From Mesorhizobium sp. INR15 (GTDB taxonomy: Bacteria > Pseudomonadota > Alphaproteobacteria > Rhizobiales > Rhizobiaceae): 64,000 nucleotides of DNA. Each line of letters starts with the position of its first letter. Positions within the stretch are counted from its first letter, which is position 1. The notes under the pieces were generated by a model, which saw nothing but the letters and a program-made list of their open reading frames with translations, was not told where the DNA came from and searched no databases. The stretch covers positions 1,240,001 through 1,304,000 of the forward strand of contig NZ_CP045496.1 of assembly GCF_015500075.1 (NCBI RefSeq). Reading direction: 5' to 3'. Made by a program: the position numbers and the translations under genes. Below, one piece after another: positions 35,023 through 43,266 of the stretch.

Positions 35023-36087
35023 TTACTGCGCGGCCTTGATCTCGCTGACGATCTTCGAATAGTCGCGTTGGGCTTCGCCCACGTCACGCAGCTGTTCGAA
35101 CTTCACGAGATCGGCCACCGGCATCGCCATGTTGGGGAATTTCGCCAGGAAATCCGCAGGCAGGCTTTCCATCGCCGGCTTGTTCGGCACCTTGTAGTCG
35201 ATGTTCTGCGCCGCCCAGGCGTGGTTCTTGGCGTCGAGCATGAAGTTGATGAACTGGAAGGCAGCGTCCTTGTTGGCCGAGGCCTTCATCACCACCATCG
35301 TGTCGACCCACAGGTCGGAACCTTCCTTGGGGATGATGTATTTGATCTGCGGGTTGTCGGCGATGCCGTAGTTGCACCAGCCGTCCCAGGCCTGCACCAT
35401 CAGGGCCTCGCCCGACACCAGCTTGGAGTAGAAGGTTGTGTCGTCATAGGCGAGCAATGTCTTCTTGGCCGAGATTAGAAGATCCTTCACCTCGGCGAGC
35501 TTGGCCGGGTCGGTTTCGTTGACCGAATAACCCTTGTCGAGCTGGCCAGCGGCGAGCAGCCAACGGTCGGTCGCCAGCATCGTGGTCTTGCCCTTGAGCG
35601 CGTCGGACGGCGCCAGAAGGTCGCTCCAGCTGGTCGGGGCAACCTTCATCAGATCCGAACGATAGCAGAGGCCGGTGGTGCCCCAGGTGTAAGGCACGGA
35701 GAAGATGTTGCCGACATCGTGCGGCAGCTTGGTGGCTTCAGGGTAGAGATTGGCGAGGTTGGGGATCTTGGCGTGATCCATCGGTTCGGTCAGGCCGAGC
35801 TTGTTCAGCACCTCGGCGAAGGGCGAGGAGACGAAGACCACGTCATAGCCTTTGCCGCCAGCGGCAATCAGCTTGCCCATGATCTCTTCATTGGTGGCAT
35901 GCACCACCACTTCGCCGGAGACGCCGGTGGCGGTCTTGAAGGCGGCCATGGCGTCGGGCGCCATGTAGCCATCCCAGTTGGAAATGACGAGGTCGGCGGC
36001 CATTGCCGGCACTGAGAGCGCCAGGGCAAGGCCAAGCGCCATTGAAGATACCTTGAGCGCACGGCGCCGCGGGCTGGTAGCGGTCAT
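35023..36087 (-). CDS. ABC importer substrate-binding protein, PotD-like, set 2
   Basis: A 354-residue periplasmic protein. The signal peptide covers about residues 1-30 (basic start, then LGLALALSVPAMAADL with likely cleavage AMA/AD). The mature protein starts DLVISNWDGYMAPDAMAAFKTATG, the PotD/PotF pattern. It is the first gene of the minus-strand arm and is divergent from the GntR regulator gene. The ligand is probably a cationic amine by family; the unusual neighbours (glycosyltransferases, GS-like ligase, oxidase) leave the true ligand open. Confidence 0.88.
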   Translation of the reverse strand: MTATSPRRRALKVSSMALGLALALSVPAMAADLVISNWDGYMAPDAMAAFKTATGVSGEVVVHATNEEIMGKLIAAGGKGYDVVFVSSPFAEVLNKLGLTEPMDHAKIPNLANLYPEATKLPHDVGNIFSVPYTWGTTGLCYRSDLMKVAPTSWSDLLAPSDALKGKTTMLATDRWLLAAGQLDKGYSVNETDPAKLAEVKDLLISAKKTLLAYDDTTFYSKLVSGEALMVQAWDGWCNYGIADNPQIKYIIPKEGSDLWVDTMVVMKASANKDAAFQFINFMLDAKNHAWAAQNIDYKVPNKPAMESLPADFLAKFPNMAMPVADLVKFEQLRDVGEAQRDYSKIVSEIKAAQ

Positions 36088-36322
36088 GACAGACTCCCAT
36101 TCCGGTTGATCGTCGAAATCATTTGCCGGACCAATGCCGCGACCGTGTCGCAGCGTCGATCCTGTTCCCTCGGTCTTTTTCTCGCCGATTACACAGACAG
36201 TACTATTGCAGAAAAAAGTACGTCAATCCATAATTTGTCAAGCGACCGAGGAATCTGGCCGATTGCGTCCGCACTGGCGATCGGTCAAACCATGGTCGCC
36301 CGCCCGTTCACGAGAAACTGTC

Positions 36323-37276
36323 ATGCAAGCCGCAGCCCGACGACCTCGCACCAACCACCTCGATCTGGCGCAGCGCATCCTGGATGTCGCGCGCCAGCGC
36401 GGCTTCGAGCCTGGCGCGCGCCTGCCGGAGCAGCAGATCGCGTCGCTATGCAATGTCTCGCGTACGCCAGTGCGCGCGGCGCTCAGCCTGCTCGCGGAGC
36501 AAGGCGTCGTGCGCTGGGAGGCGGATTCCGGCTACCATCTGGCGATTGACCTCACCGCGCAGCCGGCCATATCAGCCGAACTGCCCGCCGCCGAGGAGGA
36601 TGAGCTGGCGGAAGCGATCCTGCGCGACCGGTCGGCACGGCGATTGGACCAGACGGTCACCGCAGCGGGGCTGATGCGGCGGTACAACGCTGATCGCAAG
36701 ACGGTATTAAAAGCGTTGAACAAACTGACCGAAGAGAATCTTCTCGATCGTGCGCCCGGCCAATCCTGGCTGTTTCGGCGCGCGCCGGACGATCCCGAGG
36801 CGCAGGGCGAAAGCTATGAGTTCCGGCTGCTGCTGGAGCCGGCGGCCATCCTGACGCCTGGCTTCCGCCTGGACGGCGCCAGGGCGGCTGCCTTGCGTCA
36901 GGGCATGGAGGCGCTGTCGGCGCTGCCGGACGGTGCTTTCGACACACGCGAGTTCCAGCGGCTGGATATCGATTTTCACGGCATGATCGCCGACGGCTGT
37001 GCCAATCATTTCCTCGCCGATGCGCTGTCGGATCATCTAAGGTTGCGCCGGCTGCCGGGCATTTATGCCGGGGTCAATGTATTCAGGTTGAAGCAATCCC
37101 TGCGCGAACACCTGAACATGCTCGACCATTTGGAAAGCCGGCAGTATGAGGTGGCTGCCGATCTGCTTCGCATTCATCTGCGCCTGTCCCGCAGCCAGCG
37201 ACCGCAGGCGGCCAGCCGCGGGGCTCCCGCACTGTTCGGCATGATCAGCCGGCCCGATCGAAGAGGAAATAATTGA
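36323..37276 (+). CDS. GntR-family regulator with FCD domain and a second winged-helix segment
   Basis: A 317-residue protein from the ATG at 36323 (MQAAARRPRTNHLDL); 63 upstream in-frame codons look non-coding. Residues 12-75 form a GntR-type winged helix (GARLPEQQIASLCNVSRTPVRAALSLLAEQGVVRW). A second helix-turn-helix-like stretch follows at about 105-150 (VTAAGLMRRYNADRKTVLKALNKLTEENLL). An all-helical FCD-like effector domain fills the rest (EFRLLLEPAAIL...FHGMIADGCANH). Usual FadR-subfamily proteins have one DNA-binding domain and about 230-250 residues. Its TGA overlaps the TTG start of the downstream glycosyltransferase gene. It likely controls both arms of the cluster. Confidence 0.82.
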   Translation: MQAAARRPRTNHLDLAQRILDVARQRGFEPGARLPEQQIASLCNVSRTPVRAALSLLAEQGVVRWEADSGYHLAIDLTAQPAISAELPAAEEDELAEAILRDRSARRLDQTVTAAGLMRRYNADRKTVLKALNKLTEENLLDRAPGQSWLFRRAPDDPEAQGESYEFRLLLEPAAILTPGFRLDGARAAALRQGMEALSALPDGAFDTREFQRLDIDFHGMIADGCANHFLADALSDHLRLRRLPGIYAGVNVFRLKQSLREHLNMLDHLESRQYEVAADLLRIHLRLSRSQRPQAASRGAPALFGMISRPDRRGNN

Positions 37277-38556
37277 CGCGTAAAGCCAGCCCGACCATCG
37301 CGCTGTTTCCCGAAGCTAGTTTCGGGGCCGCGCTGAATTGCGTTGGCATCGCGCAGGCCTTGCGGGCCCGGGGCGCCCGGCCTGTCTTCATCTGTCACGC
37401 CGGCTTCTCCGGCGTCTTCGCCGACTATGGCTTTCAGGAATACCAGCTGCCGACCGACGAGCCGCTGAGCGACAGCGAGCGCCAAAGCTACTGGCAGGCC
37501 TTCGTGCGCCGGCACCTGCCGCATTTCAGGCTGAGCCCGGTCGACCAGCTCGAAACCTACGTCGCGCCGACCTGGGAAGCGATCGTCGACACGGCGGTCA
37601 ATGCCGAAGCGCCGCTGCGCCAGTTGCTGGCGCGGCTCAAGCCCGACGCGGTGGTGCTCGACAATGTCATCATGTTCCCGGCGATATCAGCCGCCGGCTG
37701 TCCGTGGGTGCGTGTCGTCTCCTGCGCCGAGACCGAACTGCCGGATGCCGCCGTGCCACCCTATCTTTCCGGCCTTGGCGCTGACGACCCGCGCCGCGCC
37801 GCCTTCGAAGCACGTTACCTGACGGCGGCCGCGCCGGCGCATGACCGCTTCAACCGCTTCCGGGGCGACGCAGGCCTTGCACCCTTGCCAAAGGGCCTGT
37901 TCCTCGAGGCCTCGCCCGACCTCAATCTGCTTTTGACGCCGTCGATCGTGCGCCGCGAGCGCGCCGAGCCGCTCGACCCGGCGCGTTTCGTCTATCTCGA
38001 AGGCTGCGTGCGTTCGGAAGGGCCTTTCGAGGTGCCGGTGTTTCCGCGCAACAACGGGCCGCTGGTCTATATGAGCTTTGGCAGTCTCGGCGCCATGGAT
38101 GTCGGCCTGATCGAGCGCATGCTGGCTGTCTTCGACAGGCTACCGGCGCGTTTCATCGTCAATGCAGGCGGGTTGCGCGATGCCTATCGCGCTGTGCCCG
38201 ACAATGTCTATCTCGACGCCTGGTTTCCGCAGCCTTCGGTGGTGGCGAAGTCCGATCTGTTCATCCATCACGGCGGCAACAACAGCTTTTGCGAGGCGCT
38301 ACGTTTCGGCGTGCCGTCGCTGATCATGCCCTATTGCTGGGATGGGCATGACAATGCGCAACGTGCGGGAGAGACCGGCGTCGGCGACCATATCGGCCGC
38401 GACGGTTGGACCGAAGGGGGATTGGAGAGAGCCATTCTCGGCCTGCTGGCCGATGACTCGATGCGCGCGCGTCTCAGGGAAAATGCCGCCGAAATGGCGC
38501 TGAAGCCCGGAACGGATGTGGCCGCGCAAGCCATTCTCTCTTTGATACGGACTTGA
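37273..38556 (+). CDS. UDP-glycosyltransferase-like protein, MGT family (copy 2)
   Basis: A 427-residue paralogue of the 30697-31974 protein, alignable end to end: IALFPEASFGAALNCVGIAQALRARGARPVF at the N-terminus and FIHHGGNNSFCEALRFGVPSLIMPY with DGHDNAQRAGETG in the donor domain. It starts with TTG at 37273, overlapping the gntR stop as TTGA, with AGAGGAAA upstream, so it is translated in tandem with the regulator. Having one copy in each divergent arm implies two related glycosyl transfers or a heteromer. The acceptor is unknown. Confidence 0.82.
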   Translation: MTRKASPTIALFPEASFGAALNCVGIAQALRARGARPVFICHAGFSGVFADYGFQEYQLPTDEPLSDSERQSYWQAFVRRHLPHFRLSPVDQLETYVAPTWEAIVDTAVNAEAPLRQLLARLKPDAVVLDNVIMFPAISAAGCPWVRVVSCAETELPDAAVPPYLSGLGADDPRRAAFEARYLTAAAPAHDRFNRFRGDAGLAPLPKGLFLEASPDLNLLLTPSIVRRERAEPLDPARFVYLEGCVRSEGPFEVPVFPRNNGPLVYMSFGSLGAMDVGLIERMLAVFDRLPARFIVNAGGLRDAYRAVPDNVYLDAWFPQPSVVAKSDLFIHHGGNNSFCEALRFGVPSLIMPYCWDGHDNAQRAGETGVGDHIGRDGWTEGGLERAILGLLADDSMRARLRENAAEMALKPGTDVAAQAILSLIRT

Positions 38557-38561
38557 ACGAA

Positions 38562-39935
38562 ATGCCTGACAAACACACGACGAACACCCTCGATATCAAC
38601 GACCCGAAGACCTGGCTGGCACAGCACGGGATCAACGAGGTCGAGTGCCTAGTGCCCGACATGAACGGCGTCCTGCGCGGCAAGGCCTTGCCGGCGGTCA
38701 AATTCCTCAAGGCGCTGGAGGACCGTGCGCTGTTCCTGCCGAGCAGCGCTTTCCTGGTCAGCATCGATGGCCGCTATTCCGGCTCGATCGACGAAGGCTT
38801 TGCCTATTCGGATCCGGATATGCGGATGGTGCCTGACGTTTCGACGCTTTGCCTGGCGCCTGCCGCACCCGGCAAGGCCTATGTCTTTGCCGACGCGTTC
38901 CATATGGACGGACGGCCATGGATGGCCTCGCCGCGCCATGTGCTGAGCGCCGTGCTTGATCTCTATCGCCAGCGCGGCTGGCGCGCGGTGGTGGCGCCGG
39001 AACTCGAATTCTATCTGACCGCGCCCAATCCCGATCCGGACAAGCCGTTGACCGCGCCGGTCGGCGCCAATGGCCGGGCCGAGGGCGTGCAGCACCCCTA
39101 TGACATGGCGGCACTCGAGGAATTCGAGCCGGTGATCCGCCGCATCTACGACTATTCCGCCGCTGCCGGGCTGCCGCTCGACACGCTGATCCATGAATCG
39201 GGCACAGCGCAGCTGGAGATCAATTTCCTGCACGGCGACGCGTTGCCGCTCGCCGACAAGGTGCTGCTGTTCAAGCGGCTGACGCGCCAGGCGGCGCAGC
39301 AGTGCGGCATGCACGCCACCTTCATGGCCAAGCCGATCGCGGCACAGGCCGGCAGTTCGATGCATCTGCACATGTCGGTCATCGACGACGCCGGCAATAC
39401 GCTGTTTGCCAGTGCCGATGATGCCGACACCGAGATGTTTGGCCATTTTATCGGCGGCCTGCAGAAGTATGTTCCGGAGATCATGCCGCTGTTCGCGCCG
39501 AACGTGAACTCGTTCCGCCGCATCCGCCCGAACCACAGCGCGCCGGCCAACATCGAATGGTCGCATGACAATCGTTCCTGCGGCCTGCGCGTGCCGGCTG
39601 GTGGCCGCGCCGCGCGGCGCCTGGAGAACCGCCTGCCGGGTGCCGATTGCAATCCCTATCTGGCGATCGCCGGCTCCCTGCTTGCCGGCTATCTCGGCGT
39701 TGAGCAGAAGCTGTCACGGTCGGCCGAGGCGTCGGGCAATGCCTACAAGATAAGGAGCACGCTGCCGAAAACCCTGGAGGAGGCGCTTGACCGTTTCGAA
39801 GCTTGCGGCCCTGTGCGGGCGTTGCTCGGCGAGGATTTCTTCCAGACCTACCTGCGGGTCAAGAGCGTCGAACTCGACCTGTTCCAGAGCGTGGTGACGA
39901 GCTGGGAACGCGACCACCTTTTGCTGAAGGTGTGA
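38562..39935 (+). CDS. Glutamine-synthetase-like ligase (gamma-glutamylpolyamine synthetase/PuuA type)
   Basis: A 457-residue GS-fold protein from the ATG at 38562; a TTG at 38553 overlapping the previous stop is an alternative. Metal and nucleotide sites are clear: APELEFYL, HESGTAQLEINF, GSSMHLHMSV, NHSAPANIEWSHDNRSCGLRVP and ENRLPGADCNPYLAIAGS. The NLYDLP adenylylation tyrosine of true GlnA is absent from the C-terminal end, as in PuuA-type enzymes. It probably links glutamate to an amine using ATP. Its neighbours, a PuuB-like oxidase and an amine importer, support a gamma-glutamylated-amine route. The amine identity is unknown. Confidence 0.85.
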   Translation: MPDKHTTNTLDINDPKTWLAQHGINEVECLVPDMNGVLRGKALPAVKFLKALEDRALFLPSSAFLVSIDGRYSGSIDEGFAYSDPDMRMVPDVSTLCLAPAAPGKAYVFADAFHMDGRPWMASPRHVLSAVLDLYRQRGWRAVVAPELEFYLTAPNPDPDKPLTAPVGANGRAEGVQHPYDMAALEEFEPVIRRIYDYSAAAGLPLDTLIHESGTAQLEINFLHGDALPLADKVLLFKRLTRQAAQQCGMHATFMAKPIAAQAGSSMHLHMSVIDDAGNTLFASADDADTEMFGHFIGGLQKYVPEIMPLFAPNVNSFRRIRPNHSAPANIEWSHDNRSCGLRVPAGGRAARRLENRLPGADCNPYLAIAGSLLAGYLGVEQKLSRSAEASGNAYKIRSTLPKTLEEALDRFEACGPVRALLGEDFFQTYLRVKSVELDLFQSVVTSWERDHLLLKV

Positions 39936-39937
39936 TC

Positions 39938-41239
39938 ATGGCGCCCAGTTCAACAGGTTTCAATTCGGGCCTCGATATCGGCAAATCCTACTATGTCGCG
40001 ACCGCCAATCCGGCGCCGGACCATCCGGCACTCGTCGGCGATGTCGACGCGGACCTCGTGGTCGTCGGCGGCGGCTGCACCGGCCTGTCCGCCGCCCTTC
40101 ATGCCGCAGAGCGCGGCCTGAAGGTGGTGCTGCTGGAAGGCGGCAAGATCGGCTGGGGCGCATCAGGCCGCAATGGCGGCCAAATGATCCCCGGCCTGCG
40201 CAAGGGCGCCAAGGGGCTGGTCAAGCTCTACGGGCGCGAACGGGCAAAGGTGCTGTTCGATCTCGCTTTCGAGGCGCGCGGGCTGGTGCTCGATATCATC
40301 GAGCGCCATGCCATCGATTGCGATGTGCGGCAGGCCGGCCATCTGGTCGGCGCGGTCAACAGCTCCGACCTCAGGGACCTGGAGGAAGAAGCCGAGTGCC
40401 TTGTTACCGCAATGAAGTTTCCGCACGTGGAAATTCTCTCGGCGCAGCAAGCGCGAAGCAAGGTCGACACGCCCTATCATGGCGCGATGTATGAGCCGCT
40501 CGGCGGCCACATGCATCCACTGAACTACACGCTCGGCCTTGCCCGCGCAGCGGTCGCGGCTGGCGTCATCATCCACGAGAACTCGGTAGCCGTGAAACTG
40601 GAGCGGCAGCCTTCCATCCGGGTCTCGACGTCAAAGGGATCGGTGCGGGCGAAGCATGTCGTGCTGGCGGGCGATGCGCTGCTCCACGGGCTGGAGCCGC
40701 GCGTCAACAGCCGCATCATGCCGGTTGGCAACTACATCGTCGCCACCGAGCCGCTGGAGGGCAAACGCAATGTCATTCCAGCCAATGTCGCGGTGTCGGA
40801 CACGCGTTTCGTCGTGAACTATTACCGCATGTCGGCGGATGGACGCCTGCTGTTCGGTGGCGGCGAGCGCTACACGCCGTCGCCGCCGGCCGACATCGCC
40901 GGCTTCGTGCGGCCGCACATGGAAGCGACGTTTCCGCAGCTCAAGGGATGCCGCATCGATCATGCCTGGGGCGGACTGGTGTCGGTAACGACATCCAGGC
41001 TGCCGCATGTCGGGCACTATGGCGAGGTCTATTTCGCACATGGCTATTCCGGCAAGGGCGTCATCCTGTCGACGCTGTCGGGCAAGCTGCTGGCCGAGGC
41101 GATCACCGGCGACGCCTCGCGGCTCGACCTGTTCTCGACGCTCACACCCATGCCGTTCCCGGGCGGGACCGCCCTGCGCGGTCCGCTCTATGTGCTGGGG
41201 ATGCTGTGGTACGCGATGCGGGACAGGATCAAGCACTGA
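39938..41239 (+). CDS. FAD-dependent amine oxidoreductase (PuuB/DAO family)
   Basis: A 433-residue flavoenzyme of the glycine/D-amino-acid oxidase family. The start ATG at 39938 is 2 bp after the ligase stop. The dinucleotide motif VVVGGGCTGLSAALHAAERG is near residues 38-57, and WGASGRNGGQMIPGLRKG, the PuuB-like block that seats FAD, follows. The C-terminal LPHVGHYGEVYFAHGYSGKGV is also typical. It would oxidise a gamma-glutamylated amine to its aldehyde, releasing ammonia or a shorter amine; the aldehyde could pass to the dehydrogenase at 28076-29584. The role is inferred from the Puu pathway; the protein could also be a sarcosine oxidase-like enzyme. Confidence 0.86.
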   Translation: MAPSSTGFNSGLDIGKSYYVATANPAPDHPALVGDVDADLVVVGGGCTGLSAALHAAERGLKVVLLEGGKIGWGASGRNGGQMIPGLRKGAKGLVKLYGRERAKVLFDLAFEARGLVLDIIERHAIDCDVRQAGHLVGAVNSSDLRDLEEEAECLVTAMKFPHVEILSAQQARSKVDTPYHGAMYEPLGGHMHPLNYTLGLARAAVAAGVIIHENSVAVKLERQPSIRVSTSKGSVRAKHVVLAGDALLHGLEPRVNSRIMPVGNYIVATEPLEGKRNVIPANVAVSDTRFVVNYYRMSADGRLLFGGGERYTPSPPADIAGFVRPHMEATFPQLKGCRIDHAWGGLVSVTTSRLPHVGHYGEVYFAHGYSGKGVILSTLSGKLLAEAITGDASRLDLFSTLTPMPFPGGTALRGPLYVLGMLWYAMRDRIKH

Positions 41240-41282
41240 GGGGTGCGTCGGGTTCGTCGCCGCCATTGCTATTGGCGCTAGC

Positions 41283-41462
41283 GCTGCCCCTCACCTGCCT
41301 GCCGGCATCCTCTCCCCGTGTAGTGACGGGGAGAGGGGCGCAGTCTCGGATGATTTCGCCAATCGCCAACGCTGCAGAACAAGCGCCTAACGTCGCGGCC
41401 AGCTACTTTCTCCCCGTCACTATACGGGGAGAAATGCCCGGCAGGGCAATGAGGGGCAAGCG
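41283..41462. repeat. Composite inverted palindromic element
   Basis: Two hairpins with perfect 11-bp arms, CCTCTCCCCGT/ACGGGGAGAGG (41309-41336) and TTTCTCCCCGT/ACGGGGAGAAA (41407-41434), are themselves arranged as an inverted pair. The outer flanks GCTGCCCCTCA (left) and TGAGGGGCAAGC (right) are near reverse complements. The whole 180-bp element fills most of the 280-bp gap between the oxidase and IclR genes. The inner 70 bp has no recognisable content. Confidence 0.8.
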
Positions 41463-41519
41463 TCGGCGTTCATGATTGGCCCTTTCAGCACCATCGAAAT
41501 GCCGATCCGCAGAAGCCCC

Positions 41520-42290
41520 TTAGACAACGAAAAAATCCTCGATGCGCTGCCTGGCCCCAAGCAGCGCCGGCAGGATTTCCCGCTCCATCTCGACAACCGA
41601 AAACCGTGCCGACTGGGTCGAAACATTGATGGCGGCGACCGTGCTACCTGAGCGGTCGCGGATTGGCACCGCGATCGAGCGCAGGCCGAGTTCCAGCTCT
41701 TCGTCGACGATGGCGAAACCGTCGGTTCTGGCCTTGCCAATGGCGCCGGCCAGCAATCGCCTATCGGTGATCGTCCTGGCGGTTCTCTTTTCAATCGTTG
41801 CGCGGCTTAGAAATGCCTCCAAGTCCTCCGGGCCAAGGCCGGCCAGCAGCATCCGCCCCATTGATGTGCAATAGGCCGGCAGCCTGGTTCCGACATCTAG
41901 GGATACGCTGAGAATGCGGCGGCCGGGAATGCGGGCGACATAGACGACATCCTCGCCCGACAGGATCGCCGCCGAACAGGCTTCGTTCAACTCACCCGCC
42001 ACCGCCCGCATGATGGGCGCGGCGAACGTCCAGAGCGATGCGCCACCGAGCCAGGTGCGGGCGACGGTCAGCAGGCGCGGCGACAGTGAGAACACGCGGG
42101 CTGACTGGGTCGCATAGCCGGTGGCAACGAGCGTCAGCAGAAAGCGGCGGGCGCCGGCACGGGTCAGGCCGGCTTCGTCGGCCATCTCGGTCAGCGTCAG
42201 GCCGGCTGGATGCCGTGCGAGGATTTCCATCACACCCAGCCCGCGCTCCAGCGATCCGACATGGTCACGCGAAACGGTCTCTTCGTCCAT
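41520..42290 (-). CDS. IclR-family regulator, PcaR/PobR/PcaU type
   Basis: A 256-residue regulator from the ATG at 42290 (MDEETVSRDHVGSLERGLGVMEIL), with GGAG 6 bp upstream; 90 more upstream in-frame codons are antisense to pcaI. The winged HTH covers residues 11-70 (LTLTEMADEAGLTRAGARRFLLTLVATGYA), and the IclR effector domain runs from about 85 to 250. It is divergent from pcaIJF over a gap with two inverted repeats. By family it should respond to beta-ketoadipate or a related acid and activate pcaIJF. Confidence 0.9.
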   Translation of the reverse strand: MDEETVSRDHVGSLERGLGVMEILARHPAGLTLTEMADEAGLTRAGARRFLLTLVATGYATQSARVFSLSPRLLTVARTWLGGASLWTFAAPIMRAVAGELNEACSAAILSGEDVVYVARIPGRRILSVSLDVGTRLPAYCTSMGRMLLAGLGPEDLEAFLSRATIEKRTARTITDRRLLAGAIGKARTDGFAIVDEELELGLRSIAVPIRDRSGSTVAAINVSTQSARFSVVEMEREILPALLGARQRIEDFFVV

Positions 42291-42340
42291 GCCGACTCCG
42301 GAAATGACGATGCCGCCGGATTGACTCCGCAGCAAAGCTT

Positions 42341-42356
42341 GCGATAAAAGTATCGC
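42341..42356. promoter_or_regulatory. Inverted repeat in the pca divergent promoter region
   Basis: GCGATA-AAAG-TATCGC, perfect 6-bp arms, 51 bp upstream of the IclR start and 53 bp upstream of the pcaI start. Probably part of the operator region, together with the repeat 12 bp to its right. Confidence 0.45.
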
Positions 42357-42367
42357 ATAGAAAACAT

Positions 42368-42386
42368 ATGTTCGCAATACGAACAT
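42368..42386. promoter_or_regulatory. Inverted repeat upstream of pcaI (putative IclR-type operator)
   Basis: ATGTTCG-CAATA-CGAACAT, perfect 7-bp arms around a 5-bp spacer, 23 bp upstream of the pcaI ATG. IclR-family activators of pca genes bind palindromic sites in this position; the assignment to the divergent regulator is inferred. Confidence 0.55.
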
Positions 42387-42408
42387 TTTGATATACGGAG
42401 CCGCTGTG

Positions 42409-43266
42409 ATGGTCAAGTTCCTGCCGCTCAAACAGGCCGTGGCCGAGAACCTGAATGATGGTGACACGGTCGCCTTCGAGGGCTTCACCCATCTGATCCC
42501 GACGGCGGCAGCGCATGAGGCGATCCGCCAGGGGTTTCGCGACCTGACCCTGATCCGCATGACGCCGGACCTGATCTACGACCAGATGATCGGCATGGGC
42601 ATGGCGAAGAAGATCATCTTCTCCTATGTCGGCAATCCCGGCGTCGGCCTGCTGCGGCGGGCGCGCGACGCCATCGAGAACGGCTTTCCCAGAGCGATCG
42701 AGATCGAGGAACACAGCCATGCCGGCATGGCCAACGCCTATGAAGCGGGCGCGGCCGGCCTGCCATGCGCGGTGTTTCGCGGCTATCGCGGCGCCGGGCT
42801 GGCGGATGTCAATCCGAACATCAGATCGGTCACCTGTCCCTTCACGGGCGAGGCGCTGGCGGCGGTGCCTTCGATACGGCCCGATGTCACCTTCATTCAC
42901 GCGCAGAAGGCCGACCGGAAAGGCAATGTGCTGGTCGAAGGCATCATCGGCATCCAGAAGGAGGCTGTGCTGGCGGCCAAGCGCGCTGTTGTGACCGTGG
43001 AGGAAGTGGTCGACAATTTCGACGATCTGCACCCCAACCTGACCGTGCTGCCGCGCTGGACCATCTCAGCAATCTCGGTCGTGCCTGGCGGGTCTCATCC
43101 CTCCTACGCGCATGGCTATTATGTCAGGGACAACGCAGCCTATCTCGAATGGGACGAGATTGCCGCCGACCGCGAGAAATTCCAGGCCTGGATGCAGGCG
43201 AACGTCATCAACAGAACCGCCGACGACTTTGCTAGTCGCGTCGAACATCTGAGGAAAGCGGCATGA
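42409..43266 (+). CDS. pcaI: 3-oxoadipate CoA-transferase subunit A
   Basis: A 285-residue subunit from the ATG at 42409 (MVKFLPLKQAVAENLNDGDTVAFEGF) with GGAG 8 bp upstream. With PcaJ it moves CoA from succinyl-CoA to 3-oxoadipate. The family I signature is the DGDTVAFEGFTHLIPTAAAHEAIRQG segment near residues 18-43. The order pcaI-pcaJ-pcaF under an IclR regulator is the standard rhizobial layout. Its substrate is also the product of the maleylacetate reductase encoded at 8274-9332, linking the two loci. Confidence 0.92.
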   Translation: MVKFLPLKQAVAENLNDGDTVAFEGFTHLIPTAAAHEAIRQGFRDLTLIRMTPDLIYDQMIGMGMAKKIIFSYVGNPGVGLLRRARDAIENGFPRAIEIEEHSHAGMANAYEAGAAGLPCAVFRGYRGAGLADVNPNIRSVTCPFTGEALAAVPSIRPDVTFIHAQKADRKGNVLVEGIIGIQKEAVLAAKRAVVTVEEVVDNFDDLHPNLTVLPRWTISAISVVPGGSHPSYAHGYYVRDNAAYLEWDEIAADREKFQAWMQANVINRTADDFASRVEHLRKAA

